Positions 8,107 through 17,148 of a DNA stretch of 64,000 nucleotides are shown one piece after another. Origin of the DNA: Bacillus sp. sid0103 (GTDB lineage Bacteria; Bacillota; Bacilli; Bacillales_B; DSM-18226); the NCBI RefSeq assembly GCF_019219025.1, contig NZ_JAHUWN010000021.1:51915-115914 (forward strand), written 5' to 3'. Position 1 is the stretch's first letter. Every line of letters starts with the position of its first letter. Both the position numbers and the translations under genes were made by a program. The notes beneath the pieces were generated by a model. The model was given only the letters and a program-made list of their open reading frames with translations. It made no database searches and was not told where the DNA came from.

Positions 8107-8892
8107 CTATTCCGCAATCTCCAGTTCAATCCGATTGGCCGCGAAGAAGTCGCTTATTTCTTCAGAAACAGGCTCATCGGTAATAAATAAGTCGATTTCA
8201 TTTGGACGTGCAAAGGTTGCAATCGAACTTTTATCTACTTTACTATGATCTAGCAAGGCAATGACTTTATTCGCAACGGAAACCATGACCTTTTTTAATT
8301 CCACTTCATATAAGCTGAAATCAGATAGGCCATCTCGAATATTAAAAGCATAGGCTGAAGTAAATAAAAGGTCGATATTGATTTTTCTTAACAGCTCTTC
8401 TCCCAATAACCCTTCGACTGAATTGGAAGAATTTCTAACGATCCCGCCAATGATAATGACTGTTAAATATGGATTTTCTTTGAGCATGGCCGCTGTAGCG
8501 ATTCCACTCGTGACGACGGTTAACTTCATTTTTGTCTCACTTAAATATTTTGCGAGTTCAAAACAGGTCGTACTAGCATCTAGAAGGATGCATTGCCCTT
8601 CTTGTATATATTTAAGCGCTCTATTACCAATTCTTTGTTTTTCCGCACGGAATTTTTTTTCACGAATTTCATAATTTTTCTCGAGTTGATCTGTTTCTTT
8701 ATTGGTATCTTCCATTTTCAGCATCGCTCCGCCATGCGTACGAAGAAGCAGACCTTGTTTTTCCATTTGATTTAAATCAGATCGAATGGTAGCTGCAGAA
8801 ATATTAAGTAAACTGGTCAAATCATTTACAGTTACTACTCCTTTTTCTGTCAGTAATTCTATAATTAAATTTCTGCGTTGATCTGCAAACAT
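8107..8892 (-). CDS. DeoR-family transcriptional regulator of the sugar locus
   Basis: A 261-residue regulator. Residues about 6-55 form the DeoR winged helix-turn-helix (VTVNDLTSLLNISAATIRSDLNQMEKQGLLLRTHGGA), and the rest is the sugar-phosphate-sensing DeoRC domain (LLDASTTCFELAKYL, VVTSGIATA, GGIVRNSSNSVEG). Such proteins repress sugar operons until a phosphorylated intermediate binds. It has its own promoter region with the 16-bp motif at 8902-8917, also present before the divergent rpiB gene, suggesting autoregulation and control of the whole locus. Confidence 0.88.
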   Translation of the reverse strand: MFADQRRNLIIELLTEKGVVTVNDLTSLLNISAATIRSDLNQMEKQGLLLRTHGGAMLKMEDTNKETDQLEKNYEIREKKFRAEKQRIGNRALKYIQEGQCILLDASTTCFELAKYLSETKMKLTVVTSGIATAAMLKENPYLTVIIIGGIVRNSSNSVEGLLGEELLRKINIDLLFTSAYAFNIRDGLSDFSLYEVELKKVMVSVANKVIALLDHSKVDKSSIATFARPNEIDLFITDEPVSEEISDFFAANRIELEIAE

Positions 8893-8901
8893 AGTTTCAC
8901 C

Positions 8902-8917
8902 CTTTCATTTATTTTCG
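8902..8917 (-). promoter_or_regulatory. Candidate DeoR operator, copy 1
   Basis: The minus strand reads CGAAAATAAATGAAAG. The identical 16 bp lies at 18310-18325 on the plus strand, and related direct repeats of AACGAAAA/AAATGAAA lie near 14618-14645 and 18257-18285. All four are in promoter regions of the sugar locus. The 8893-9216 gap also holds the terminator at 9147. Confidence 0.5.
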
Positions 8918-9146
8918 AAAATTTACTAAACGTTCTCCCAAAATAATATTAATACCCCTATTATATAGGTGATTGGCTAAAAAGTCCTGTATAATCGTTG
9001 ATTATGTTAAAATATTTATTTATTTCTTTTAATTCCATTTTCACTTCATTTTGTTTTGTTTTACTTCACCGCGGCAAACCGCTAGAATTTGACAATGAAA
9101 GAAAATGGAAATTCAGGATTACACAACAAAACGACCTCTAAAATAG

Positions 9147-9211
9147 GAAAAAAAAGTCCCCTCCGAAGTAGAGAGAGAAGGCTTCGCTTCTTGGTTCTAC
9201 TAAAGAGGAGA
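9147..9211 (-). terminator. Terminator of the DhaK-to-TIM operon
   Basis: On the minus strand a long imperfect stem (CTCTTTAGTAGA against TCTACTTCGGAG, with an inner AGAAG/CTTCT) ends in a run of T. It directly follows the TIM-like gene. Confidence 0.75.
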
Positions 9212-9216
9212 TTCGA

Positions 9217-10008
9217 TCATAAGACTTGACTTGCTTTGCTTTCTAGATGTGATTCAAGCTGCTGTAGAATGTCTTGGAAACTATTAATATTCCAAGCTGC
9301 TCTGCCAATAAAGAGGCCATTCACATTTTTTAAATCGATGTATTCAAGAAAATTATCATGATTTACACTACCACCGTACAAAATCGGAATTTCGCTGCCC
9401 ACTTCCGCAAATAGCACCTCCAACGTATCCCGAAGAAAGTCATGGATGTCGGCAACGTAGGCTGCATCGGCAGGGATTCCTTGCTCGCCAATTGCCCATA
9501 CAGGTTCATAGGCAATCAGAACCTCTTTGGCCTGTTCCTTTGATAAGCCCTGCAAGCAAACTTTCAGTTGTGCCGCCAAGGTCTCTTTCGATATCTGCTG
9601 TTTCTTCTGATTGATGTTTTCGCCAATGCAAATCAGTGGTTTCATCGAATATCTTAAGGCGGCATGGACTTTTTTATTGATCGCCGCATCCGTTTCATTA
9701 AAATATTGCCTTCGTTCCGAATGGCCAAGTTCAATCATATCAATGCCAATTTCAGCTAACATTCGTGGCGAAATCTCACCGGTATAGGCACCACTATCTT
9801 CCCAATGCATGTTTTGTGCCCCCAAATAAATGTCGGTACCAGTCGTTAGCTCCTTAATGGGCACAAGCGATGTATGGGAAGGAATAATAAATAATTGCAG
9901 GTTCGACGAGTTCGCTTCTGAAATCTGTCTGAGTCCTTTCGTGAAGTCAATTCCTTCTGCGATTGTCTTTGTCATCTTCCAATTGGTCCCTATCCAAATC
10001 TTATTCAT
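9217..10008 (-). CDS. Triosephosphate isomerase paralogue (possible tetrulose-phosphate isomerase)
   Basis: A 263-residue TIM barrel with the full catalytic set: K11 in GTNWKM, H96 in ELGHSERR and E168 in YEPVWAIG. The phosphate-binding YGGSV is present. Glycolytic tpiA normally sits in gapA-pgk-tpiA-pgm-eno; here it ends a kinase-aldolase operon under a DeoR regulator. TIM paralogues in such clusters (EryH/LerI) interconvert L-erythrulose 1-phosphate and D-erythrulose 4-phosphate. The family is certain; substrate is inferred from context with DhaK/DhaL and RpiB. Confidence 0.8.
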   Translation of the reverse strand: MNKIWIGTNWKMTKTIAEGIDFTKGLRQISEANSSNLQLFIIPSHTSLVPIKELTTGTDIYLGAQNMHWEDSGAYTGEISPRMLAEIGIDMIELGHSERRQYFNETDAAINKKVHAALRYSMKPLICIGENINQKKQQISKETLAAQLKVCLQGLSKEQAKEVLIAYEPVWAIGEQGIPADAAYVADIHDFLRDTLEVLFAEVGSEIPILYGGSVNHDNFLEYIDLKNVNGLFIGRAAWNINSFQDILQQLESHLESKASQVL

Positions 10009-10039
10009 ATCATAACCCCCCTCTCACTTGTTCAGTCAA

Positions 10040-10939
10040 TCATCTACTAGCTACTAAACTTAATGCCTTTTCCAAAATTGACCGTACCGTTGTTTCGTTC
10101 GCTTGGTAATTCTCTTTATCCTTTCCTCTCACTTCAACAGCAACACGTAGACCATGCTCGGATTGGAGACTTAGTTCGTCAGCTTTACGTAAAATATCAC
10201 TTATCTTCTCAATCGTTAAGAACCCAGGTTCCCCGATTGGCATATGGAAATCCCCATATAATTCACTATTCGGATCGACTACTGCATTAGAAAAATGAAT
10301 TTGGTGGATCTTTGCTTTGGCTAGTTCTAATGCCTCCGAAATGTCTTCCTTATTTAAAGCAGCATGCGCTGTATCAAAGGCTAAACCAATATTGCTGTAT
10401 TTTTTTGCCACACTTGAAAGCAATTCGACGGTATCAACCATCGGTCCAATCAGACGTTTTTTATGGGCAAAACGATCAAGATGTTCGACCAAAACATTCA
10501 TATTATATTTGCTGGCTTCCTCGCAAATATCGCACAAGGCTTCATAAAATCCTTCCATTGCCTCTAGTCGTCGTTCTGGACCAGGGTCTGGTCCTGGGAC
10601 AAAAGCAATATTGCCAGCCCCGCATTCTGCCGCAAAGTAAATATTTTCTTTAATCTGACGAACGGATTCTGAACGCAATTGTGAATCCAAAGAAGAAACA
10701 TCGAGGTTATTTTTATCTATTAAAAAAGTTAACCATTGTGTCAGCTGGAAGTTATATTGTTTCTTTAAGGCCAAGATGCTCTTACGCTCCTGTTGATCTT
10801 GTCCATCTGCAATTTCAAATGAACGATAGAATCCTTCAGCAGCCATTTGTTCAAGCAATTTGACCGTAAAACCTTTTTCTTGTTGCATCGGAAAATATAT
10901 TTCAGGTACAAGCAGGGATGGAATAAACCGTGTACTCAT
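10040..10939 (-). CDS. Xylose-isomerase-like TIM barrel enzyme (copy C)
   Basis: About 299 residues. It is a clear paralogue of the product of 16249-17148: both begin RxIPSLLV, share FYRSFEI and the motifs FVPGPDPG, GLxFDTAHxALN and HMPIGEPGFLTIEK. The acidic and histidine residues along these strands fit a metal-dependent sugar isomerase or epimerase of the AP endonuclease 2/xylose isomerase-like superfamily. The start MSTRF at 10939 follows AAAGGAG. It lies between the aldolase and TIM genes. The substrate cannot be told from sequence. Confidence 0.7.
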   Translation of the reverse strand: MSTRFIPSLLVPEIYFPMQQEKGFTVKLLEQMAAEGFYRSFEIADGQDQQERKSILALKKQYNFQLTQWLTFLIDKNNLDVSSLDSQLRSESVRQIKENIYFAAECGAGNIAFVPGPDPGPERRLEAMEGFYEALCDICEEASKYNMNVLVEHLDRFAHKKRLIGPMVDTVELLSSVAKKYSNIGLAFDTAHAALNKEDISEALELAKAKIHQIHFSNAVVDPNSELYGDFHMPIGEPGFLTIEKISDILRKADELSLQSEHGLRVAVEVRGKDKENYQANETTVRSILEKALSLVASR

Positions 10940-11027
10940 TTTACATTTCTCCTTTACCGATTGGTTTTCAAATGATTTTTCCTCATGCAGCCTCATGATC
11001 TGCTAAATCGAATCTAGCTATTAAACC

Positions 11028-11840
11028 TTAAGCTCGCAGCAAGGCAAAGCTAGATTGATAGATTTGGTAAGCTTCATCTGCTGTCCCATTTTGGTGAATG
11101 ATCTTATTTAACCCAGCCACGACACCAATAGGATTTTCATCTAATGTAATATTCCGGCCAACGGCCACACCTTTAGCCCCCACATCCATGCAATGCTTCA
11201 CATATGTAAAGTAATCAAGGATGTTATCCGTTTTTGGCCCCCCTAATACAAGAACCGGACGCTTGGCCGCTTCAATAATTCTCACATCTTCTTGAACACC
11301 CGTCAGTCGTGTTTTAATAATATCCGCGCCTAGTTCTGTCCCAATCCGTGCCGCTGCCGCAATCTTATCTATTTGATTGGATTCCGGACTTGTCACATGG
11401 TAGCTGTACGGTAACGTTTCACACATATACGGGACATTCCATTGATCCGCCGATTTAGCAAGATCCCAGGCCATTTTATGTGAGGCCGCTTCTCCATCCC
11501 CGCCAGGGAAAGTCATCGAAATAACACTATCTGCCCCAAGCTTTAGTGCGTCTTCAACTGAGAGAAGGTCGGTGGTTTGAGGAATCTGTGCATCAAATAC
11601 ACTAGTAGAGACGTCAGCACGCACAATCAAGCCTATGTCAGTAAAGGACTCAGCATACAGTTTCGCCATTCCGTATGTAACAATTACAGCATTAAGTCCG
11701 TTATCAATCAGCTTTGGCAACAGAGCAATCGTTTGATCAATTCCCGCCGTTTTACTAGAAAAATAATATCCATCCAACGCCAGCGTAATCGATTTTCCAT
11801 CATTCGAAAAAATCCGCGACATCCTTCTTGTTTTGGGCAT
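11028..11840 (-). CDS. Class I aldolase, DhnA/LacD-like family
   Basis: A 270-residue TIM barrel related to DhnA-type class I fructose-bisphosphate aldolases and LsrF. The DIIKTR segment carries the expected Schiff-base lysine, and VLVLGGPK plus GAKGVAVGRNI form the phosphate-binding end of the barrel. It should cleave or form a C-C bond involving dihydroxyacetone phosphate or a similar ketose phosphate. The start follows AAGGAAGGTG. In this operon it could process the phosphorylated product of the DhaK/DhaL kinase, or with GlpX build sedoheptulose phosphates from erythrose 4-phosphate. Substrate is inference. Confidence 0.72.
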   Translation of the reverse strand: MPKTRRMSRIFSNDGKSITLALDGYYFSSKTAGIDQTIALLPKLIDNGLNAVIVTYGMAKLYAESFTDIGLIVRADVSTSVFDAQIPQTTDLLSVEDALKLGADSVISMTFPGGDGEAASHKMAWDLAKSADQWNVPYMCETLPYSYHVTSPESNQIDKIAAAARIGTELGADIIKTRLTGVQEDVRIIEAAKRPVLVLGGPKTDNILDYFTYVKHCMDVGAKGVAVGRNITLDENPIGVVAGLNKIIHQNGTADEAYQIYQSSFALLRA

Positions 11841-11920
11841 ATATTGTGCACCTTCCTTGATATTTGTTTATCGAACCCTTGTAAAAAAGACCTCACGGTG
11901 GAGATCTTTTCGTTTAAAAA

Positions 11921-12844
11921 TTATTTGACTGCCGCACTTTCTAACAAGTCAGCTTGAACAAGAATCTTTTTAAGTTTCTCAATCTTATCAGCACTTAACG
12001 GACGAGCTGGTGCAAGAACGTTTGTGGAAATGTCCAGTCCCCTCAATTTCATGGCTTCTTTTACGACACTGACAAAAGGTGAATCTAGTTTGTACATAGT
12101 CGGCATAAGAGCGATGCGTTTATGTAATTCTACTGCTTCATCAAAACGCTTCTCTTGGAATGCCTTGTACACACCAATCCCTAGTTCAGGAGCGAAATTG
12201 ACAGAGGCGCTAATGGCACCGTCTCCCCCTAGACTCAATGTTGGGAATAAATGATCATCAAAACCGGCGAAAACGACAAAATCAGGATGTTTGCCTTTAA
12301 CAGTTAAAATCATATCGCGAATATGTGAAACGTTTTCAACTGTTTCCTTAATTCCGACGATATTATCATGTTTATCCACCAATTTAAGGACGAATTCCGG
12401 ACTCAAATCCTGTCCTGACATAGTAGGGAAATTGTAAAGTAGAATTGGCAAGTGAACAGAGTTGGCAATCTCACTATAATGAGCAAATAAATTTTCCTCG
12501 GTCAAAGACCAATAGTAAGGGTTGATGACCACAACCGCATCTGCTCCTACTGATTCCGCATGTTGGCTGAGCAGAACGACTTCACGTGTATTCGTACTGC
12601 CCGTACCAATTAAGACAGGTACCCTGCCGTTCACATATTCCGTTGTAAACGAAGCTACTTCCTTACGTTCCTCCACTGACATTTGTGAAAACTCGCCACC
12701 CGTACCAAGAAAGAACAATCCATCCACACCTGAATCTATTAAAAAATCAATAACGGTTGCCATTCCCTTTTTATCAAGTTCTCCTTGTTCATTAAAAATG
12801 ATCGATACTGGCGGGATAATTCCCTGAATTTTTTTGGTTGTCAT
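11921..12844 (-). CDS. DapA-family lyase/aldolase
   Basis: About 307 residues, homologous to dihydrodipicolinate synthase and N-acetylneuraminate lyase. GTGGEFSQ, the tyrosine motif NPYYW, YNFP and the Schiff-base lysine in GIKET are visible. The real dapA with a lysine riboswitch is at 51417, so this copy is likely catabolic, for example a 2-keto-3-deoxy acid aldolase. I chose MTTKKI at 12844 because AGGAGG lies 8 nt upstream; a longer frame runs into the dhaL end without its own site. The pyruvate-type aldehyde substrate is not identified. Confidence 0.75.
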   Translation of the reverse strand: MTTKKIQGIIPPVSIIFNEQGELDKKGMATVIDFLIDSGVDGLFFLGTGGEFSQMSVEERKEVASFTTEYVNGRVPVLIGTGSTNTREVVLLSQHAESVGADAVVVINPYYWSLTEENLFAHYSEIANSVHLPILLYNFPTMSGQDLSPEFVLKLVDKHDNIVGIKETVENVSHIRDMILTVKGKHPDFVVFAGFDDHLFPTLSLGGDGAISASVNFAPELGIGVYKAFQEKRFDEAVELHKRIALMPTMYKLDSPFVSVVKEAMKLRGLDISTNVLAPARPLSADKIEKLKKILVQADLLESAAVK

Positions 12845-12885
12845 TACATTTTCCTCCTGTTCATTTAAATGATCACAAATCTTCT

Positions 12886-13554
12886 TTATTGTTGAGCTGC
12901 AGCTTTCTCGACCCATTCTCTCATGGATTTAAACATGATCCAGACAGTCGTTGCCCCAGCATCTTGGTGGCCGATTGCTCGTTCTCCAAGCGACTTTGCT
13001 CTACCAAACTTCGCGACATATTCCTTCGACTTCTCTACGCCGATGGCTGCACATTTCTCAGCGGCGACAAGCCCTTCTAGTAAACTTTGATTTGCTTCGA
13101 CACTTTGTTTGATTCCACGGGCGGCAGGCTCAAGTGCATCAATCATCGTTTTATCTCCTAATTCTGCCTTCCCGCGTTCCTTAATAGATTTTACTGAGCC
13201 TTCAAGAATTTGTGCCAATAACGACAAGGTCAATTCCTCCTGTTGAACAAGCCCCTTAACACCACCAGTAAACAATGTGCCAAAAATAACACCAGACGCT
13301 CCGCCCATGTTCGCAATCATTGACATCCCAATCGTTTTAAAGACCTCATTGATCGTCGTAAACTCTTTTAGGTTTAAGTTTTCTTCTGCTTTGGTAAAAC
13401 CAACCGACATGCCAATCCCGTGATCTCCATCACCGATAGCGCTATCAATTTTCGTTAAGAACGGCTTATTCTCGCGGACTTGTTCGCCAACATATAGGAA
13501 CATTTCCTTTACTTGTGCGGCAGTCAACTTCACTTCTTGGATACTATTTGGCAT
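12886..13554 (-). CDS. dhaL: Dihydroxyacetone kinase ADP/ATP-binding subunit (DhaL type)
   Basis: About 222 residues, all-helical. The metal-nucleotide motif DSAIGDGDHG, then GASGVIFGT and the C-terminal GHQDAGA match DhaL. It transfers phosphate to the substrate bound by DhaK. Start MPNSIQ at 13554 follows TTGGAGGGAG and overlaps the end of dhaK by 11 nt, indicating translational coupling. The extended frame upstream would lie wholly within dhaK. No DhaM phosphotransfer protein is nearby, so ATP dependence, as in LerK/DerK-type tetrulose kinases, should be considered. Confidence 0.88.
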   Translation of the reverse strand: MPNSIQEVKLTAAQVKEMFLYVGEQVRENKPFLTKIDSAIGDGDHGIGMSVGFTKAEENLNLKEFTTINEVFKTIGMSMIANMGGASGVIFGTLFTGGVKGLVQQEELTLSLLAQILEGSVKSIKERGKAELGDKTMIDALEPAARGIKQSVEANQSLLEGLVAAEKCAAIGVEKSKEYVAKFGRAKSLGERAIGHQDAGATTVWIMFKSMREWVEKAAAQQ

Positions 13555-14575
13555 AAACGCTCCCTCCAATACTTGTAGGTACCAATCCTTTTTTGTAATA
13601 CGGTGAATCAGCTGGTGCATTATATAAATCTTTTAATTCATCATCTAACTTCAGTAAAGTAATCGAAAATCCAGCCATTTCTTGTGTTGTACAATAGCTA
13701 TTAACATCCATGTCATAAGCGACTATCTCTTTTTCTTCTAAAATTTGCGCTACTCTGCGGTTAACGATTAATAGTTCCATTAATGTCGTGGACCCAAGGC
13801 CATTCACTAGTACCGCCACTTCTTCACCAGGTACAATATTGCTTTCCGCTAACAATTTCTCCATCAACTTATCGGTTAACTCGTCAGCAGGCATCATTTT
13901 TCTACGTTCCATTCCTGGTTCCCCGTGGATGCCCATGCCAACCTCAATTTCATCATCACCAAGTGTGTATGGAGGCTCAGTCGCACCGGGAATGGATCCA
14001 GGAGCTAAGGCAACACCAATTGAGAATGTTTGATCATTTGCTTTTTGGGTTACTTGGGTGACTTCTTCTAATGACAGTCCTTTTTCTGCCGCTGCACCCG
14101 CAATCTTGACGACGAAAATATCGCCGGCAATTCCTCTGCGATCTCCTTTTCGTTCTACAGGAGCAGATGCCACGTCATCGGTAACGAGGACGGTTTTCGT
14201 TTGAATATCTTCCATTTCTAGTAATTCTTCTGCCATACCGAAGTTTAAAACATCACCAGAATAATTTCCGTAGATAAAGAGAACACCCTTACCGGAATCC
14301 ACCACTTTAGCTACTTCAAACACATTCGTTGGCGGCGGTGCTGCAAAAACATTCCCCAGTGTGACACCATCAGCAAGTCCTTCCCCAATTAACCCTAAGA
14401 ACAAAGGCTCGTGGCCGCTGCCGCCGCCAGTCACGATCGCCACCTTATCTTTACGATTTCGACGAATGATTCCGTTTACATTTTCAACTTTTTGATACGT
14501 GCTTTTATAAGCAGCTAAGAAGCCTTCGATGGTTTCTTCTACTACGCGTTCGGGTTGGTTAATAATTTTCTTCAA
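13544..14575 (-). CDS. dhaK: Dihydroxyacetone/tetrulose kinase substrate subunit (DhaK type)
   Basis: A 343-residue subunit. GGGSGHEP and GNYSGDVLNF form the substrate pocket. H217 in MGIHGEPG is the residue that binds the ketose carbonyl covalently (E. coli His218). It phosphorylates dihydroxyacetone or a related short ketose. It is first in a minus-strand operon of six genes running down to 9217. Its promoter region (14590-14700) contains AAACGAAAA/AAATGAAAA repeats resembling the candidate DeoR operator. The presence of TIM-like and RpiB-like isomerases favours erythrulose over dihydroxyacetone, as inference. Confidence 0.88.
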   Translation of the reverse strand: MKKIINQPERVVEETIEGFLAAYKSTYQKVENVNGIIRRNRKDKVAIVTGGGSGHEPLFLGLIGEGLADGVTLGNVFAAPPPTNVFEVAKVVDSGKGVLFIYGNYSGDVLNFGMAEELLEMEDIQTKTVLVTDDVASAPVERKGDRRGIAGDIFVVKIAGAAAEKGLSLEEVTQVTQKANDQTFSIGVALAPGSIPGATEPPYTLGDDEIEVGMGIHGEPGMERRKMMPADELTDKLMEKLLAESNIVPGEEVAVLVNGLGSTTLMELLIVNRRVAQILEEKEIVAYDMDVNSYCTTQEMAGFSITLLKLDDELKDLYNAPADSPYYKKGLVPTSIGGSVYAK

Positions 14576-14615
14576 ACTAAACTCCCCTTTCTATTAAAAA
14601 CAAAGCTCAATATAT

Positions 14616-14646
14616 TTTCGTTTATTTTTATTTATTTTCATTTATA
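14616..14646 (-). promoter_or_regulatory. Candidate DeoR operator before dhaK
   Basis: On the minus strand, AAATGAAAATAAATAAAAAT is followed by AAACGAAAA. These are degenerate direct repeats of the motif at 8902 and 18310 and lie about 40 nt upstream of the dhaK start. Confidence 0.4.
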
Positions 14647-14741
14647 ATCATAACTCTCATGTTTTATTGTGTCAATTTTCATTTTATTAAAAATAGATAA
14701 AATTTTCCCTCTCTTTTCGACAAAATTCAACCATTTCATGA

Positions 14742-14779
14742 TAAAAAATAAGAGGGCTACAATTTGCAGCCCTCTTATT
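14742..14779 (-). terminator. Terminator of MFS gene
   Basis: The 12-bp stem AATAAGAGGGCT/AGCCCTCTTATT has a T-run on the minus strand. It separates the MFS/isomerase transcription unit from the dhaK operon, although its right arm begins right at the gene end. Confidence 0.85.
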
Positions 14780-14781
14780 TT

Positions 14782-16101
14782 TTATGCTTCTTTAGCTGGT
14801 TTAATTGGTTCTTTTACAATAAACCAATAGAAGAAGGCAGCAAACCCAGCAATGACACCGCCAGAAATAAATGCTAAGGAATAAGAACCTGTTGTATCTA
14901 AAATAATACCAGTTACTAATGGTGCAAATGCCCCGCCAAAGTAACCGCCGAAGTTTTGGATTGCACCGACAGATCCAACCATAGCCGGAGGTGCTACGTC
15001 ACCAGACAACGCCCAAGCGCTGCCAGTAATCGCGGAAACAACACAAAGTGCTAACGTCATCAAGGTAATTGTAATCGCTAATCCATGTACAAATGGAAGA
15101 AGGATGACAAAAGCAGCAGCTAGAAGCGCACTCACCGCAATCAGACCACGTTTCGCGTTAATCGGAGAGCAAATTTTCTTATCCGCTAATGCCTTTGTGA
15201 TGTAACCGCCGCCTAAGTTACCTACAATCCCGCCTAGATAAGGAATCGCTGCATAAAAACCAAGTTCTTTAAAAGAAATATTTTGTGTGTTTAATAGATA
15301 TAAGGGCAAGAATGTAAGGAAAATATTCCAGATCCAAATCGTACAGAAGAAACCAAGGATCATCCCCCAAACGCTTCTATACTTAAATAGCTCTCTCCAT
15401 TTAATATTGGTAGATTCCACAGTATCGGTGCTTGCGCCGCCTTCAGCCTTAATATAGTCATATTCTTCTTTGGAAAGGAGCTTACTTTGATCCGGTGTTT
15501 TGTAGAATTTCATAAATAAAAGGATAAAGACAATACCAATAGCACCAGTAATGAAGAATAGTGCACGCCATCCAAACGCTACCTGAATCGCAACAAGAAT
15601 AGGAGGAGCGATGGCCGGACCAACTTTTGAGGATGCATCCCAAAACCCTGTTGCTAGTCCTCGTTCACTCTTAGGGAACCATTGAGAAGTAATCTTAGCA
15701 TTAGAAGGCATACATGGTGCTTCTCCGACCCCAAGCAAGAACCTCGCTCCAATTAAGGTGAGCATCTTGTTACATGCACCGGTTAAAGCGGTTGCAATAC
15801 TCCACCAAAGAACAGCAATCGAATAAATTCGCTTCGCTCCGAATTTATCAATTAACCAGCCGGAAGGAAGCTGCATACAAGCGTACGTCCAGGAAAAAAT
15901 AGTACCTAAAAGTCCAATATGCGTCATATTTAAATCCAATTCCTTAATCATCGCAGGGGCTGCAATCGAGAGGTTTGTTCGGTCTAGATAGTTAATGATC
16001 CCACCGATTAATAGCCAAATAACGACGGTCCAACGGAAATTCTTCTTCGTTTTCGCTGTCTTGACCGGAAAATCCGTCTGAAGCGCTTGTTCTGTTTTCA
16101 T
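14782..16101 (-). CDS. MFS transporter, anion:cation symporter (ACS) type
   Basis: A 439-residue carrier with 12 predicted membrane helices. NYLDRTNLSIAAP at the end of helix 1 and GVGEAPCMPSNAKITSQWFP in helix 4 are hallmarks of the ACS family (hexuronate, glucarate, tartrate and related sugar acids). It probably imports the carbon source of this locus in symport with a cation. It is cotranscribed with the two TIM-barrel genes upstream. ACS membership hints at an acidic substrate, which sits uneasily with a plain tetritol pathway. Confidence 0.8.
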   Translation of the reverse strand: MKTEQALQTDFPVKTAKTKKNFRWTVVIWLLIGGIINYLDRTNLSIAAPAMIKELDLNMTHIGLLGTIFSWTYACMQLPSGWLIDKFGAKRIYSIAVLWWSIATALTGACNKMLTLIGARFLLGVGEAPCMPSNAKITSQWFPKSERGLATGFWDASSKVGPAIAPPILVAIQVAFGWRALFFITGAIGIVFILLFMKFYKTPDQSKLLSKEEYDYIKAEGGASTDTVESTNIKWRELFKYRSVWGMILGFFCTIWIWNIFLTFLPLYLLNTQNISFKELGFYAAIPYLGGIVGNLGGGYITKALADKKICSPINAKRGLIAVSALLAAAFVILLPFVHGLAITITLMTLALCVVSAITGSAWALSGDVAPPAMVGSVGAIQNFGGYFGGAFAPLVTGIILDTTGSYSLAFISGGVIAGFAAFFYWFIVKEPIKPAKEA

Positions 16102-16248
16102 ATTATTCCTCCTATACCTAATTTTTTTATTGTTTCTTTAAATTTTCCAGATAGCGCTTTCATGGATGCTTAAAAATCTATCCAAATCTTATTTAGGAAG
16201 AAATGGATAGTCATATAAAAATTTAACTTGCTATGAACAAACAGGAGC

Positions 16249-17148
16249 TTATTTACTTCCGACTAGATGCATCGCACTTTCTAGAGCAGCTCTAATCGTT
16301 CTCTCATTTGCAAAATAATCATTCTTGTCTCTACCTTGTACCTCAACTGCTACAGGTAAACCTTTTTCAGACCGGATGCCAAGCTCATCAGCTTTTTGCA
16401 AAATACGAGACATCTTTTCGATTGTTAAAAAGCCTGGTTCGCCGATTGGCATATGGTTATCACCATATAAAGGGCTCTCTGGATCTAAGACCACATTCGC
16501 AAAATGCAGACGGTCCATTGTTGATTTTGCTAATTCTAATGATTTAAAAATATCTTCACCGTTAAGTGCCACATGTGCTGTATCAAAGACGAGACCAACA
16601 TTCGAATATTTTTCCTTCACCTTCGAAATGATTGGAACGGCTTCACTTGTGAGACCTAATACTCGCTTTTTATGCACTTCGCGATCCATCGCTTCTATCG
16701 ATACATGCATATTAAACGTGGCCGCTTCCTCGCAGATCTCACATAGACTTTCATAAAAAGCCTCTAGTCCCTGCTTGCGGAACGAAACACCTGGATCAGG
16801 ACCAGGGACAAATGCAACCGTAGAAACTCCACACTCCGCTGCCAAATATAAGCTTTCTTTAATCTGTTTAACGGTTTTTTCTCTTAAACTAGTATCTAGT
16901 GAGGATACATTTAGATCCGTCTGATACGTTAAGAATGTTAACCACTGCAGGATCGATAAGTTATTTTGTTCTTTTGCTTGTAAAATTCTTTTTCGATCCT
17001 CTTGGTCATACCCATGCCCGATTTCAAACGAACGGTAAAAGCCTTGGGACCCCAAATTTTCTACTACACTCGCGGCGAAACCCTTTTCATCTTTTACCGG
17101 GAAAAACACTTCAGTGACGAGCAGCGATGGTATGATTCGGTTACTCAT
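16249..17148 (-). CDS. Xylose-isomerase-like TIM barrel enzyme (copy B)
   Basis: A 299-residue paralogue of the product of 10040-10939, with the same motif order (FYRSFEIGHGYDQEDR, FVPGPDPG, GLVFDTAHVALN, HMPIGEPGFLTIEK). It likely isomerises or epimerises a sugar or sugar phosphate using a divalent metal. Its ATG overlaps the stop of the preceding gene (TAATG), so the two are translationally coupled. Keeping two diverged copies in one locus suggests sequential or stereo-specific steps. Confidence 0.72.
   Translation of the reverse strand: MSNRIIPSLLVTEVFFPVKDEKGFAASVVENLGSQGFYRSFEIGHGYDQEDRKRILQAKEQNNLSILQWLTFLTYQTDLNVSSLDTSLREKTVKQIKESLYLAAECGVSTVAFVPGPDPGVSFRKQGLEAFYESLCEICEEAATFNMHVSIEAMDREVHKKRVLGLTSEAVPIISKVKEKYSNVGLVFDTAHVALNGEDIFKSLELAKSTMDRLHFANVVLDPESPLYGDNHMPIGEPGFLTIEKMSRILQKADELGIRSEKGLPVAVEVQGRDKNDYFANERTIRAALESAMHLVGSK

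Noticed and set aside
9217..10008. Glycolytic tpiA
   Set aside because: The enzyme family is right, but the genes gapA, pgk, pgm and eno are absent and the operon is catabolic.
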